This document shows positions 10,801 to 22,727 of a stretch of DNA of 64,000 bases, piece by piece (within the stretch, counting starts at the first letter, position 1; the number at the start of each line of letters is the position of its first letter). The stretch covers positions 13,037,001 to 13,101,000 of the forward strand of contig NC_133161.1 in assembly GCF_040802235.1 (NCBI RefSeq). Direction: 5' to 3'. Under the pieces are notes generated by a model that was not told the origin of the DNA, made no database searches, and saw nothing but the letters and a program-made list of their open reading frames with translations. The translations under genes were made by a program, and so were the position numbers. This DNA is from Manis javanica (Eukaryota > Chordata > Mammalia > Pholidota > Manidae).

Positions 10801-13800
10801 ACCACACACCTCAGGATGAGCCAGGACGCCTGGCAGAAGGGACTGAAAGTGGGTGCTTGCTGCTTGCAAACTGAGTCCTTGCTTGCTAAGTGCTGTGTGC
10901 ACTGGGCCCCCAGAGACATGGGCCCCAAGAGAGGGAAAAGGAACATGTGGACAATTAAATAGCTGTACAGAAGTGACCGATCCAAGTCAGGCCACAAAAT
11001 AATATATGCTGAGGACCAGGTGAATGGTACACTTTCTTAGTAGTACAGGTGACCAATCCCTTATCTGTGTTTCCCAAATCCAAAAACCACTGAAACCCAT
11101 CAGATTTTTAATTCATCAGATAGTAAAATCTGCCCTAAACTGGCCATTTGAAATTTTTCTCAGCCTGCTTTGTATGACTAGTCATACATTTCATTGCATG
11201 AATGTTAATGCATTTGACCATGGGGTGTTGGCCCAGGCCCTGCTGAGGGTGTCATGTCACATGGCAGGCACTGAGATCTAACATGTAGAATGACCTAAGA
11301 TCGGGAAGATTCTGAACTCTGAAATCCTAGGCACTAAGAGTTTTTGCTGAGAGACTGTGAACCTGTAAATGTAACAGGAGTTTCAGTGCAAGGTTTGCCT
11401 GAGACGAGAAGGGAACAAAGAGCAGATGCTGAAGAAAGTTACAAGGTGGAGCATCCACTATAACCGGCAGAAGGGAGTTGCCTCCTGAGCCCTTACTCTG
11501 ATGGAGAGCATAGAGTTAGGAGGTCAGACACTACCCAGGGGATGAGAAAAAGAAGCCAGCCAGCTCCAGGGGGCCAGCAGGGTGCTTGCCAGTTGTGGTC
11601 AGGAATTTGTGCATTATCTTGAGGGCAGTGGGAGAGCACGGAGGGTTTTGAACAGAGGGACATTACAGAGTTGCTGGGCTTCCCAGGACAGCAGGGGGTG
11701 AGGAATGGTGCAAATCAAAGAACAGTCAGCTCTTTGACATGTGTGCGGTGAAGGGGTTGAAGGGGAGGGGGCAAATCCATGCGAGAGAGAGACACAGTGT
11801 AAGAAATGTGGAGACAGAATGGAGGATGTAGTGAAAGGGGCAGGGACACTTCGTGTGGGAACAGCACGTTTGACTTTTCTAGAGTAAGGGGAGGAGGCCA
11901 CTGAGAGAAAACAGGAAGACCCACTGCATCAGCCCTCAGAACTGGACATCCGTGAACTGGGACACCGTGGATGCATCCAGATCATCTTGGGGAGCATTTC
12001 TAGAACCAATTAAGAAGTGAGGCAGAGACAGTTGTTATGAAAGACAGATTAGTGTGCAAATACCACAAAACTGTGAGAGATTCCTAGAAATCTCGCCCCA
12101 CCGTGGTGCTTGTGACCCTCCTCTGCCCCACCTGTTTCTGCGGCAAAGTGATTGGTAGTTAAGGCTGGCGTCTGCTGGGGAAAACCAGCGAGGGAGGCCG
12201 GCCTGGCAGGAAGGGTGCTGCCTTCCAAAGACAGCTCAGGGGGCAGGGACCCTGGAGGCGGGGCGGCTTCACGCCGAGGGCTTCAAGGCCCTGAGGAAGA
12301 GCTGCTTCAGTGTTTCCTGGGAAGCCTGAGACTTCAATGGGAAAGAGATGCAGCCGCCTTCCTGAGGAAACCTCCAGTGTGACTGGAGCCCTTCATTTGC
12401 CTCAGTGAGGCGCAAGCTCATCACACCTGTGCATCCCTTCTCTGGGAGTGCCATCGGTGAGGTCACAGATGTCCTTCACCCTGTGCTCTGAGCCCCTCTA
12501 CACAGCAGGCAAGCCCCTCTTTCTCTCCCAGGAACTAGCGTCTTCCCTTGACTGAGGCCTTAGCACTGTACTAAGTGCCTTACATATGGTATCTTATTTA
12601 ACCCTTTCAACTCAACAATACCTCTGAAGCAGGTAGTGATTTTAGAGCTGAAGAGGTAGAAATTCAGAGAGAGGAATGTGCCCAATTTCAATCAAAAAGG
12701 ACAGAGAGGGAGATTTGAACCCAAATCTGTCTGACTCCACAGTCCAAGCACTCGAGTAGAAGTAGACGCTGCCTAAACCAGAGCTTCAGGGTCCCTGGGT
12801 AACTGACTGTCTAACCAGCTCTTGGAAAGTAGTCGGAAAGGAACTGATCCCACTAGGGGCTCTGGGAACCAGTGGCTGAGTTCAGGTCCTGCCTCACCTG
12901 TCAGTAGGCAGCAAGGCTGGGGTGGGGAAGTTGGGGTTCCTATGGCCAGGATCCTCACTGAGCTTAAACCACCTGACGGTGTAACTGGCCTGTTGCTGGG
13001 CTGCCGCTTCCACACGTGTAGGCAATAAGCTACTGCGCCATACAGAGAGCTCGCCCAGTGCTCTGGGCGGAGGCGGAGACGCTAGTGCTTCACCTACTGC
13101 CGGGAGAACAAGCAGGCTAATAAACCCTTTCGCCCCAAAGAAACCTTCTACTGTCATTTCTTCGGTCCACTGAATCCATAGCGAACTTGCCAGGGGCTGA
13201 AACCCATTGGCAAGACAGCTGACTTCCTGGGAAGGACACTTAACCTCCAGACGCCTGGGAAATGGGATAGGAGTCTTTGCTTCTGTACTAAAGGATTCCA
13301 TAAGGGGACCCAGGAGAGGACTCAGAAAAATGCCTGGAACCTACTGTTTAGTGACTGTCCCCTGTTATCAGCATCCTCCTAGCACCTGCCCTGCTCCTCA
13401 GACCTCAGGGGCGGGGCCCTGCTCATCAGGAAACAGCTGTTGTGAAGGGCGTTGGACACCTTGGTGAGCTTCCTCCTTTGGGGCTTCCCCAAGTTGTTGA
13501 GGAAAAAATATGGCTTTTTTTTTCAAGGTGAGTGTGAGTGTTTATTTTTATAACTTTGAATTCTGCCATTAGAACTGTCCTTTCTATCAGGAGTCAAATC
13601 ACAAAAGTTTCAGGTCCCAAAGGGGACCTTAGGTGAGAAACCAAAGGAGAAGGGAGGCATCTTGCTTTTCCCAAAAGAGACAAGCTGCCCTCTGTGTGGA
13701 AGCACCGCCCAGCCTCGTGCTCTTGTTTCTGGTTTCTTCCATGTGGGGCAACACACAGCCCCTCTGAAAAAAACCAAGGGGTTACATCTGGCAGCAGACT

Positions 13801-16800
13801 GTGGGGTCTGGGCTTTCGATCTGGCACAGAGGAAGAGGGGCAGGTCCTGTCCAGGCTCCCACAATGACTCTGATTTTTATTTGTTTTTATCAAGGTATCA
13901 TTGATATACAATCTTATGCTGAGGTTTCATGTGAACAACATTGTGGTCCCTACATTCCCCCTTTTATCAAGTCCCCACCACATGCCCCATTATAGTCACT
14001 GAATGACTGATTCTTCAGAGAAGCAGATTGAGCTCCGAAGCAGCATTCTCTCCAAGTCTGTGTAAGATGGGCGCTAGACTACGAATCAAAACAACATACT
14101 TTGGATAAAGATGGTTCTGAAATAACAAGTCCCTTCTGGAATCACAGTGGATAATAAATGGACTAGATGTGCCAATTGTCTCTTTTACAGCCCGTCCATA
14201 GCCAGGCTTCCCATCCTGTGGCTACGTCCTCCATCAGGGCCCAGATGCTTGGTCCAGGGTGCACACCTTGCCCCAGGCCTGCCTGTCCTTATGCTGGCCA
14301 CGTGCCTGTACCAGGCTTTGCCTGAAAAGAAGGAATGGGGTTGTGGGATTCCCTTTCTGAGAAATGTGAGTCTGCCGATGCTGAGAGAATGAGGGAGGTT
14401 GTGAGAGGTGAAGGCCAGGTGATGCTTTGAGAGACTCATGTGGGAGTGGGAGGGGGAGAGACAGGCAGGCACAGGTTATCTGGCATTGAGAAGCAGCTCT
14501 CCAAGAGGAAACATATTCAGGAGAGGGCGCAGAAGACTGGTTCAGGGAGCCCGGCACTGACAGCCCAGGGTCTTGCTTGTTGGCTGTGGCCTGGCTGCAC
14601 TACTGTTCCTGCTCTGGCTGGGGCTTGATCGCTGGCTTTTCCTAGGTTCCAGGACTTGTACCCTCACCATAAGCCCCGAGTCATTTGAGAAACATAAATG
14701 AGTTAGTCCCTCAAATGAGCTTTCTAGAAACAAATCCTACCCTTTATTAAGCATTCACTATGTGCCAAGCACTGCTGAGATTTATATACATTATCAAATT
14801 AAATTTTTACAACTCCATTAAGTATTAATTGCATCATATAGATGAGGAAACTAAGGCTCAGAGGGTGAGATGCCAGGGAGCTGGGATATGCTTATCACTG
14901 GATGAATAAGCCATTAAACATGGTACATTTTGCTTTTTCTCAGTCTCACAGATAGTCCTTTAGATCTGCACTCTGCAAACTTTACTTTGCATACGGATCT
15001 CTTTAGGATCCTGTTAAAATCAAATGATGATTTAAATGTAGTTGGTCTAGGATGGGGCCAGAGATCTTGCACTTTTAACAAACCCCAACTGACGCTGCTG
15101 GTCCTTGGACAATGCTTTGAGTAGCAAGGGCCTAAACCAACTTTGCCAGAGTTAAGCAGCCACTTGGTAAATGGTCCTGTACTTGGCAGGGAGGAAAGGC
15201 GGCTCTGCTCACAAAGCTAATACTGTAGAGAAGTGACAGACCCATCACACTTTTCTGAATCACAATAGGGCGCCTCGTTTCAAGCTGTGAGTTTCCTTTG
15301 TGGGGTTGAAGTTGCTGTTAATTTGATGTTGGTTTGTTAAGATTTGCTGTCTATGTTACTGGGTGTAAAAAGTAATTCGAGGGTAGCCAGTCATAGTCAT
15401 CTGAGGAGCTCCCTCTGGGAATTCAGGCATCTGACCCTGAACCTCAGACTACAGAGTACCTCCTTTCTGATCTACACAAATGTGTGCATCGAATCACCCT
15501 CCATCTAGATGTCTGTCCCCATTCCAGGTGTCTAGACCCCAATCCCAGGTCTTTGGAATGAGAAACTCTAGGATGGGACTTTGGAATCTGTATTCTTAGC
15601 AAGTTCACACCATCTCACTCTTATTCTCAAGTGAATCTGATGGGAATTTTGGGGTCAGACACTTTCTGAGTTCTGTCTACCACTTGCACTTCTATAATTT
15701 CAGGTTCCAGGGCCATTGGAAACACAGAAAAAGCTGAGTATCAGCAAAGGGGGCCAACAAAGAAAAGCAAAACTCTTTAAAAATGGCATACCGATTAGCA
15801 TAATGACCAAGTTTGCTGCTCCATATTTTTCTATTTCGTGAATCCAGTGGGGAATAGACTCAAACGTGGACTGCCGGGTGAGGTCATAGGCGATGATGGC
15901 TGCGTGGGCACTGCGATAGTAGCTCTGGGTGATGGTCCGGAATCGCTCCTGGCCTGCGGTGTCCCACACCTGCATCTGGAGGAGGCAGAGAGGGGTCTGC
16001 ATGAGGGGTTCCCAAGCCTGACAGGAACTTGCTCACCTGTCACCTGAAAAACAGATCCCTGCGTCTCACTTCTAGGTATCCAGGGTGAATAGGCCTGGGG
16101 TGGGGCACAGGAATCTAGTTTTTCAGTTGCTTCCTAGGGCAACTTGGATGTACATTTGGGTCTGGGAGCCACCACCTAAGGATGGTTTGTTTGGAGAGGC
16201 GGAGCCAGTGTTCTGGGGTGTGGAGCTTTCTTGCCTTTTTACCTCAATCATCTCTGTGTCTAGATTTTGGGGTTTATCTTTTGAGCCTGTGCATTGATAT
16301 TCACAAAGGTGATAGTATTTGTTGAACTGTTTTGATTTGAAAGGACCACTCAGCTATTCATATTTAGGGGTGTCTTCATGATAATACCCTCTAAATTACC
16401 ATTCCGATCAGTGGTAACAAATTTATACCCTTCAATAGTGTCTGAAGGTACCTGTTTCTTCATACCTCACACTACTTATAAACTGTATTTTTTTTTAAAG
16501 AAAGTTTACGAACATACACCAAACTAGAGAGCATAGAACCATGAACTCACATATCCGTCAACCAGATTCAATAATTACCAAGATTTTGCCACTGTTAATT
16601 TATCTAGCTCTTTCTGTTGATTTCTTTGAGGTGCTATTTTATTAAAGTGAACCCCAGACTTCATGTCATTTCATCTCAACTTACATCAATATATATCCCT
16701 ATAAAAATGGACTTTTTCTTACATAACCATAATACCATTATTACTGCCAATAAACTTTTCAGTAACTCCTTGGTTTTATCTAATGCTCAGACCATATTAA

Positions 16801-17690
16801 AATTTTCCTGATTGTCTCTAAAATGTCTTTTCACTGTTGTTTTTCATCAGGACCCCAAATAAGATCGACTTTCTACATTTTCACTAACACTTTTTGATCT
16901 TTTCTAGTCAAATGGGTAAAAAGAGAGTATCTCACTGTTATTTTAATTGGCACTTCTTTCACTATGAGTGAGCATGGGCAGCTTTCCATCTTTACATAAA
17001 TTTATGAGCTAGTTCTTGTAAAATTTGTGAAACAGGAGTTTTGTCCAATCTGTGAATTGCCTACTTTTCATATTTCGTTGTTGGTCTTTTTCTTAGATAC
17101 TGATCAGGGCTCTTTTCACATTAGAGAAATTGGCCCTTTTTCAGTCCCATATTTGCAAATATTTCTTTCCAGTTTGTCGTTCATCTTTTGTCTTTGTTTA
17201 TGGTATTTTTGAGTATGTAGAAATTTGGCCTTTTTATAACATCATATACAAAAGTATACAAATTTGACCTTTAGACAGTTATGACTGAGTAATATTTTCC
17301 TTTATGGGTTCTTGTCTTAAAAGCCTGACTTCCCCATTGCACAATGATAAAAATATCCCCAGGATGTTGTTTTTTTTCTGGTACTTTTATGATTTCATGT
17401 TTTATACTTAAATCCTTTATTCCTCAGGCATGTGTTTATGTATTTTAAGTCCGGCTCCAGAGGCAGAGCCAGCGCCCAGCACCTCTGACCTTCACTTTCT
17501 TGCCATCGATCTCGAGGGAGCGCACGGTGAAGTCCACCCCAATCGTGTTTTGCTGTGTCTCTGTGTAGACCCCGGATTTGAAATGCTGCACCACACATGT
17601 CTTGCCCACATTGGAATCTCCGATGAGGATAATCTTGAACAAATAGTCAAAGTTCTCATCTGCTGCCCTGGCTAAGCTGGAGAACTGCAT
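7551..17690 (-). CDS. RAB19: RAB19 small GTPase, three coding exons
   Basis: Join of 17690-17490, 15975-15792 and 7819-7551, read on the minus strand, gives 217 residues plus TAA, the usual length of mammalian RAB19. The P-loop GDSNVGKT is at 24-31, the switch I core TIGVDF at 49-54, WDTAGQE at 71-77 with the catalytic Gln76, NKCD at 130-133 and ETSAK at 159-163. The protein ends in Cys-Thr-Cys (215-217), a CXC double-geranylgeranylation signal. All GTP-binding motifs are intact, so it should be a working Rab. Known family role: Golgi-associated trafficking GTPase, also reported in cortical clearing during ciliogenesis. The start is the ATG at 17690, with G at -3; an in-frame GTG 12 bases upstream is not needed. 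It is divergent from SLC37A3. Confidence 0.96.
7861..7900. repeat. Duplicated T-tract near RAB19 exon 3
   Basis: Two copies of an atgtag plus T-run unit sit about 40 to 80 bases upstream of the RAB19 exon 3 acceptor. In the RAB19 sense they are A-tracts. Confidence 0.6.
8440..8738 (+). mobile_element. Old L1 part 1, in RAB19 intron 2
   Basis: ORF2 C-terminal DNA of an L1M-type element: aaaaggcatttaacctcatt, gagaattaaaaccaccagtg, ggatggatataattaaaaag and gagaggatacggaaac. It breaks off at the LTR that follows and resumes near 9340. Confidence 0.7.
8740..9262 (+). mobile_element. Probable solo LTR inside old L1
   Basis: About 520 bases beginning tgagactgagata and carrying AATAAA close to its right end (gtttctaataaagtgcactg) followed by a U5-like short stretch. 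It separates two collinear pieces of one L1. This is the layout of an ERV solo LTR inserted into an L1. The family and exact ends are uncertain, and no clean target duplication was seen. Confidence 0.45.
9340..9900 (+). mobile_element. Old L1 part 2, ORF2 end and 3' UTR
   Basis: Continues from 8738: caagaatgttcagaacattc, caactcaaatgtctgtcacc, aagaaaggacattctgtatg, then the 3' UTR words gaggggcctgcaggggg and ctttcttgaccctggcgg. The 118-codon frame here is only a chance remnant. Confidence 0.7.
10025..10497 (+). mobile_element. ERVL-MaLR-type LTR
   Basis: Characteristic word order: ccttatttggaaaaagggtc, tttgcagatgtaattaag, tccttataagggg, gccaccagaagctggaag, gacaccttgatttcagccc, and the end gcagccgagggaacgaa. 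It is nearly full length. I assign it to the MaLR/MLT-like LTR group from memory; the subfamily is not claimed. Confidence 0.6.
10500..12530. other. RAB19 intron 2, mostly unassigned
   Basis: No exon of either gene. The interval 11590-11700 has gggttttgaacagaggg-type words of the ancient repeat seen again at 26.4-28 kb and 40 kb. The rest is not recognised. Confidence 0.4.
12540..12760 (+). repeat. MIR SINE
   Basis: MIR core and 3' region: taagtgccttacatatggta, ctcaacaatacctctgaa, gagatttgaacccaaatctg and ctgactccacagtccaagc. Confidence 0.8.
12765..13870. other. RAB19 intron 2, nothing recognised
   Basis: GC-moderate DNA with overlapping frames up to 135 codons on both strands. None has a recognisable motif, and none is bounded by convincing splice signals in line with RAB19. 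Confidence 0.4.
13872..14001 (-). mobile_element. Young L1 3' fragment
   Basis: Antisense copy of the recurrent L1 3' end (aaggtatcattgatatacaa and cattatagtcactg). Imperfect flanking repeats, aatgactctgatt at 13863 and aatgactgattc at 14002, suggest the target-site duplication. Confidence 0.75.
14738..14900 (+). repeat. MIR SINE
   Basis: MIR core: attcactatgtgccaagcac, acaactccattaagta, then gatgaggaaactaaggctca. Confidence 0.85.
14960..15125. mobile_element. MER5A-like hAT MITE
   Basis: Words ctctgcaaactttactttgc, ggatggggccagagatc, cttttaacaaacccc and acgctgctggtccttgga match the plan of MER5A-type elements. Confidence 0.65.
15792..15975 (-). CDS. RAB19: RAB19 coding exon 2
   Basis: 184 bases encoding residues 68-128 plus the first base of Gly129. 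It carries WDTAGQE and switch II. The acceptor is ctcctccag and the donor gtatgcc. The phase (0 in, 1 out) fits both neighbours. Confidence 0.95.
16080..16185. mobile_element. MER5-like fragment
   Basis: Contains ggcctggggtggggcacagg, aatctagtttttcag and ggtctgggagccacc, the internal part of a MER5-type MITE. It lies in RAB19 intron 1, about 100 bases beyond the exon 2 boundary. Confidence 0.45.
16490..17420 (-). mobile_element. Old L1 (L1M-type), antisense
   Basis: T-rich beginning, then tccctataaaaatggac, ttcctgattgtctctaaaat, and ORF2-end words in antisense (ttggcacttctttcactatg). It ends shortly before RAB19 coding exon 1. Confidence 0.6.
17490..17690 (-). CDS. RAB19: RAB19 coding exon 1
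   Basis: 67 codons, from Met through the P-loop and switch I to Lys-Val-Lys. The donor gtcaga follows at 17489. The exon as transcribed begins at 17713, after a cttcttag acceptor, leaving 23 bases of 5' UTR in it, so at least one upstream non-coding exon must exist. Confidence 0.95.
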
Positions 17691-18344
17691 GGCTCTTGCC
17701 ACCTAGAATGGACCTAAGAAGAAAAGAAGGAGTTCAGTGTCTCTTTAGCAAGCACCAGGCACTGTGTTAGCACTCTGAGTCCAGTACAGGACAAGACAGA
17801 GGGAGGTCACAGCTTCCACAGCACCAACGTCCTCGAGGGAGGGCACTAATCACTGGTCAGGTGCGAGGGAACTGCCCCACAAGCCCACACCTGCCCTAGG
17901 GGGTTGCCATTACTTTGGGGCTGCCCTCAGAATGAAGAGTCTGTGCCATTCTCACTGGGCCTAGTACACAGCAACACTACAGTAACCACACAGACTGAAA
18001 TCTTAGTCACTGAGGCCAGGTGCCTTTGCTCTGTCAGTTGTCCAACAACAGGAGGGTAGCAGAGAGGATGCCCATAGGAGTGTTTTACCTGCCTTTCTGG
18101 CTGGCATCCAATCTCTATTTCACATGGGGAGGAAAACTCCCAACTTCTGGCAGACTGAATGTCCAGGCAACCGGCAACAAGTCCCCACAAGGTGTGCTGG
18201 AGAGGTCAGTTTAGGGAAGAGTGCCGTGGCCTGTTCCTTCTCGTTGATGCCTAAGTTTTTTTGACTGGGAAATTAGGATTTTGAGAATATTCAAAATGAA
18301 AACTATGATTTAAATTTATGTTACGCTTTACCATAGGCTGGAAA

Positions 18345-18545
18345 ATAACTTAATGCTTCTAATGACAATATTTCCCAAACTAACTGATTATATCAGAATT
18401 ATCAGGGAAGATTACTAAAAATAAATATTCCTGGAGCCCATCCCAGATCTCCTAAATATATTTAAAAACATGTACACACACAGGCATATACTCTTCAGGT
18501 AATCCTGATGACCAGTCAGGTTTGGGAAGCATTGATCAACACAGT
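18345..18545. mobile_element. MER5A-like hAT MITE
   Basis: Both ends are visible: atttcccaaactaactgatt and gtttgggaagcattgatc, with ggagcccatcccagatctcc between. Confidence 0.6.
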
Positions 18546-19266
18546 CATTCACCTGCAACTTTATTCCCACTTTAGCATCTCTAAATATCTATGGTCAAAA
18601 ATATCTATGCTTTAACATCATGCTTAAATATCTACTTATGCTTCAATATTTTTGATCAGTAGGAATGCACTAACTCCTTGAAAAAATCCATTTTGTGTGC
18701 ACAGCTCTACTTTACATAGGGTTGAATCGGGGGTTTCCGTCTGTTGACCCTGTGCTATGCCAGACTGACAGATTCCTATGCCACCCCACAGCCCATTAGA
18801 TACTGGAAGCAACAAGCATACCCCCTCGAGGCAAATCTCCCTGGGCCCTTTAACTGTTCTTCACATGATATTGTGTTGGGCCCCCTCATCAAATGTCTCA
18901 TACAAATACATGAAACCTTATGCCATTTGACGATCACATTTGATGTGCTGCAAATTGCTCCTGCTTTATGACACCCTTCCCCATCCCCCCCCCCACTTTT
19001 ATTCTTTGGTTTTCTCTGAAGTCCTAGAAAAGGAAAATTCTACAGCATCACACAAATTAAAATGTACACAAATACCCAATCCGTTTGTAAAAACCCTGAG
19101 CATTCCATGAAGAAGAAGGCATTTGAAATCACCTGTGGCTAAATGATCTAGCAGACAAGAGGCAGGCCACTTTTCCCCCCCTTCTGACTTTTCAAATGAA
19201 GCCATTCCACTTCCGGTGTCTTATCACTGTAATTTGAGCTGCATTCTTGCTTCCGTGTCTTTTGCA

Positions 19267-19289
19267 CCCCCGCCCCCGCCCCTCCCCCC
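19267..19289 (-). promoter_or_regulatory. G-quadruplex motif
   Basis: Four C runs (5, 5, 4 and 6 long) with single-base spacers, so the minus strand has four G-tracts with 1-1-1 loops. A second, three-run motif lies at 19369-19385. Both are in the probable RAB19 promoter block. Confidence 0.75.
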
Positions 19290-19546
19290 ACGACAGTCCT
19301 GGGGTCCCCACAAAAGCCCCCCTTTACCTTAACCTACTGGACACCCTGCTAGGAGAGCCGAGCAGTGTCCCCCGCCCCCGCCCCCAGGACACCCTCCATC
19401 TGCATCCCGTAGCCTTCACCTTCCTCCTTCACCTGTTGCTTTACCTGGCTTGCTCTCACCTCTGCCAGCAGGTAAGGTTTTCTTCTTCTCCTTGTTTTCC
19501 TTTTCGGCCCTCAGTGCCCCTTCTTCCTCCTGCCTCGCAAGCGTGG

Positions 19547-19559
19547 TGGGACCTGTAGT
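19547..19559 (-). promoter_or_regulatory. ZNF143/Staf-like site (RAB19 side)
   Basis: Read on the minus strand it is ACTACAGGTCCCA, matching the ACTACAnnTCCCA core of the ZNF143/THAP11 promoter element. The same core is present in the SLC37A3 promoter. Confidence 0.5.
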
Positions 19560-20184
19560 CCTGTCCCCAGGTGTCAGGTTGGGCGGCCTGAGAAAGTGAA
19601 AGGAAGGTGCGAACCCTTCCAGCGCCCCGGAACTCAGCGGGAGCTGCCGGCTGGGGACAAGCAGGTGAGGCGCTGGCCAGCGCGCGCCGTGCAAAGCCAG
19701 CTTCCCGGGACACATTCATTTGTCGCCTAGCAAGGCCAATGCCAAGACGAGCCAGGGAGCTCAGTCAGCGCCTAGTGGGTCGCCCTGCACCTTCTTTCTG
19801 CTCACCTCCGCTTACGCAGCCTTTGCCCCCCAGTTTTCGCTGATGTCCCTTGTTTGACTGGGCGGGGGGGCTGCCCAGCTGTGACGACAGCAACCTAAAG
19901 GAAGATTCAAATCTGGGTCTTGAGTCATTTACTTGTTTTGTGGACGTGAATAACTCTTTCTGAGGCGTCACTGAGATCCAAAGATGAAGATTAAGAAAAC
20001 CAAAACAGCTTTAAATTTGCATGGGAAGAGGTGAAAACTTTTTCATCTCTTTCTTCCCTCAAACGATCTACCACAGAATGAAAGTTAAATTCAAAGTCTA
20101 AGGAAACCTAGAGTTTTTCAGTCCACATTTCTGGTGGTAGAAGCATAAAGCTGAGGCTTAATTTTTTCTCCTACAGTGTCTGGA

Positions 20185-20485
20185 AGAGTCACTGCTTCTC
20201 ATATTTTAGGGACAGGAATTTTAAGATTGCTATAATATCTTAAAACAGTGGGCTGAGACCCATTTATGAGTCCTGAACTCAGTTTTAGTGGGTTGTAACC
20301 AGCATTTTTATGAAGGAGATTAGGAAAAAGTTTCAGAATGTATCTTGTGTAGCAAGGTTAAGTATTGTTCTGTGAAATGTTTGGGTCAGTTGTGTCCATG
20401 CATGCATGTAGTGGGGCGATATAAAATGTTTTTCTTCCTGTGGGTTGAGGTCTAAAAAAAATTGAGAAACACTGAAATAGAGGAC
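20185..20485. mobile_element. Ancient DNA-transposon-like repeat
   Basis: Contains agtgggctgagacccattta, gggttgtaaccagcattttt and tttcttcctgtgggttgagg, ending ttgagaaacactg. These words fit an old hAT/Tigger-type non-autonomous element; the family is not claimed. Confidence 0.45.
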
Positions 20486-21084
20486 AGTTCATCCACCATC
20501 CAAGAACATTTCTTTCTATGATTCATTCAGAAAACCTTTACATTATGATTTTTCCCAGCCTGAATTCCATTCACACATCACTTTTCAGGAACCTCTTTTT
20601 GGGGTAAGGTACCAATAATGCTGGCAGGAAGAGTGGGAAAACAAAAGACCCTGCCAAATACTGCTGCACATTGTCGCCTCAAGAGCCAGTCATCTGACTA
20701 CAACCTGGAAATGAAATGTAGGTCAAGACCCACCACAAAGGATGGGCAGGGGGCAGGAAATAAGATCTGTTAGATGTCAGTGTTGGTGAGGTTAGCTGTC
20801 AAAATGTTTTCTTCTTCTGGTAACGGTTCTGTGAAAGGAAAAACAAGTCGGTTAACTCAGACCCATACATGGAGAACATCTAGAAGTAGAAATCAAATGG
20901 AAAATGTCCAGGTAGTTATGGAAGTCACAGAGAGAGAATCTGCCTCCCCCTATTCTGGCCCTCTCCACCAGCATGACTGTAAGTGCAGGGGAAGAAGGCA
21001 TTCTTGACCTGGGCGGTGGTGACACAGGTGATACACTTATTTTATATGCACACACACATATACACGTAGGTACATATACATACA

Positions 21085-21480
21085 GTTCACAGTACATACA
21101 TTTCACCATTTTAAACATTTTTAAGTGTGCATGTATTTAATTCCATGACATTAAATATATGCACATTTTTGTGCAACTGTCATCACAACAATCCATCTCC
21201 ATAACTTTTTCATCATCCCCAACTGAAACTCTATACCCATCAAACAATAACTCTCATTTGCCCCTTACCCCAGGTCCTGGCAACTATTATGCCACTTTCT
21301 GTCCCTATGAATTTGATGACTCTAGGTACCTCACATAAGTGGAATAACACAATATTTGTCCTTTTGTGTCTGGCTTATTGCCTTTAGAATAATGTTATCA
21401 AGGTTCATCCATGTTATAGCATGTATCAGAACTTCATTACTTTTTGAAGGTTGAAAATATTCCACAACATATTTTTAAAA
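21085..21480 (-). mobile_element. Old L1 (L1M-type), antisense
   Basis: Antisense L1 3' region: catttcaccattttaaac, gcaactgtcatcacaacaat, tgactctaggtacctcacat and ggttcatccatgttatagc. No gene is seen between it and 22475. Confidence 0.75.
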
Positions 21481-22484
21481 TAAGAGCAGAATGATTGGCT
21501 GATTGATTTCTGCTCACCCTGACATCACATTCGCCCAGCTACACCCTCAGATGACTGGGAACAAAACTACAACTGTGTTGTGTAAAGACAAAGACAAATT
21601 GAGCAGAAGAGACTTAATTCTCCCTGCCGAAATAAGGAGAGAAAATAAGGGAGAACTCCCAACTCCCACTGCCTTTTTCTTTCAAAATTTCTTTCTGTGT
21701 CCTTTTCAAATATAGGTCTATCTTTATAATGGCTAAATAACCTCACACCAAGACCATTTCCTCCAGGACCTGAGAGCCATCTTTTGAAATACACACATTT
21801 GGAGAGATAGTGTCCCAGTCTTCCAGTTCCTGGGGAAGCTAAGAGTCTAACTTCTGTGGACGCCTTGCTCCAATTTGCAAAACTATCTCTTGTCCTAAAG
21901 ATATGAGAAGTTTGTTTTTCCTCTGGGGAAGTCAACACAGGTGGTCTCCCAGTTACCATGATAAAGTCAGGACAAATGATGTGTGACCAAAGGTCCCTGT
22001 CAAGCCTTCTCCTTTGAGGACTAGTGATCGTTTATCTTGAGAACATGCATGAAATGGGTTCTATCTGCTTGGCTATGTAAAGCAGAGATTGTGTCTTTGC
22101 AATCTTTTAGCACCTTGCCTGTAATGAGCATCACATTCACATTTAAGGCTTATTCAGCAGTAAAACTACTTTCTTTCTCTACTGCCTGCGTGGAGAGGTT
22201 TCTGGGTTGGGGGAAGATTTTTTTTAAATTGTATTTCCCCAACAGTTGAAAGAGCCTGGGAGGGCAGAAGAGTATTCTTCAGAGTTGGGTGTCTGAGGCC
22301 TTTGACTTTTTGCTGGAGGCTGCCACGATCTTAACATTCACTTATTTGTTTGGGTGGGTGGAGTGGGGTGCAGAACAATGAATGATACTGGCCTACTGAT
22401 GGCCTTGCCCACATGGGCAACTGCATTTAATTAAAGCTCATGCTTTAGCAGCAATGGCAAGTCAGTAGCACACTTAGCACGTTA

Positions 22485-22643
22485 TTTTTTCTTTTCTTAA
22501 TTAAAGTATCATTGATACACAATCTTATGATGGTTTCCCTTGAATGCTGTGGTTTCAACATTCACCCATATTATCAAGTCCTCACCCCCTCTATTCACTA
22601 CAGGCGTAGTAAGATGCTATGGAGTCATGACTTGTCTTCTCTG
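22485..22643 (-). mobile_element. Young L1 3' fragment with TSD
   Basis: A 159-base antisense L1 3' end bounded by direct repeats tagcacgtta at 22475-22484 and 22644-22653. The T-rich left end is its tail. Confidence 0.85.
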
Positions 22644-22727
22644 TAGCACGTTACTTTTTCTGAAAAGAGCACCATTAAGGTTTTTTGACAAAAAGATATC
22701 TATAAGGTATTTCTTCCCAGATCATAT

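Larger units (their letters stand above)
19230..19840 (-). promoter_or_regulatory. Probable RAB19 promoter block
   Basis: A GC- and CpG-rich block about 1.5 to 2.1 kb upstream of the first RAB19 coding exon. It has several strong minus-strand donor-like sites (for example agaggtgagagc near 19461) that could close the non-coding first exon. No TATA box was seen. The exact start and exon limits cannot be set without transcripts. Confidence 0.5.

Noticed and set aside
17691-17702. RAB19 start four codons further upstream
   Set aside because: The upstream codon is GTG; the ATG at 17690 has a good context and gives the normal 217-residue protein.
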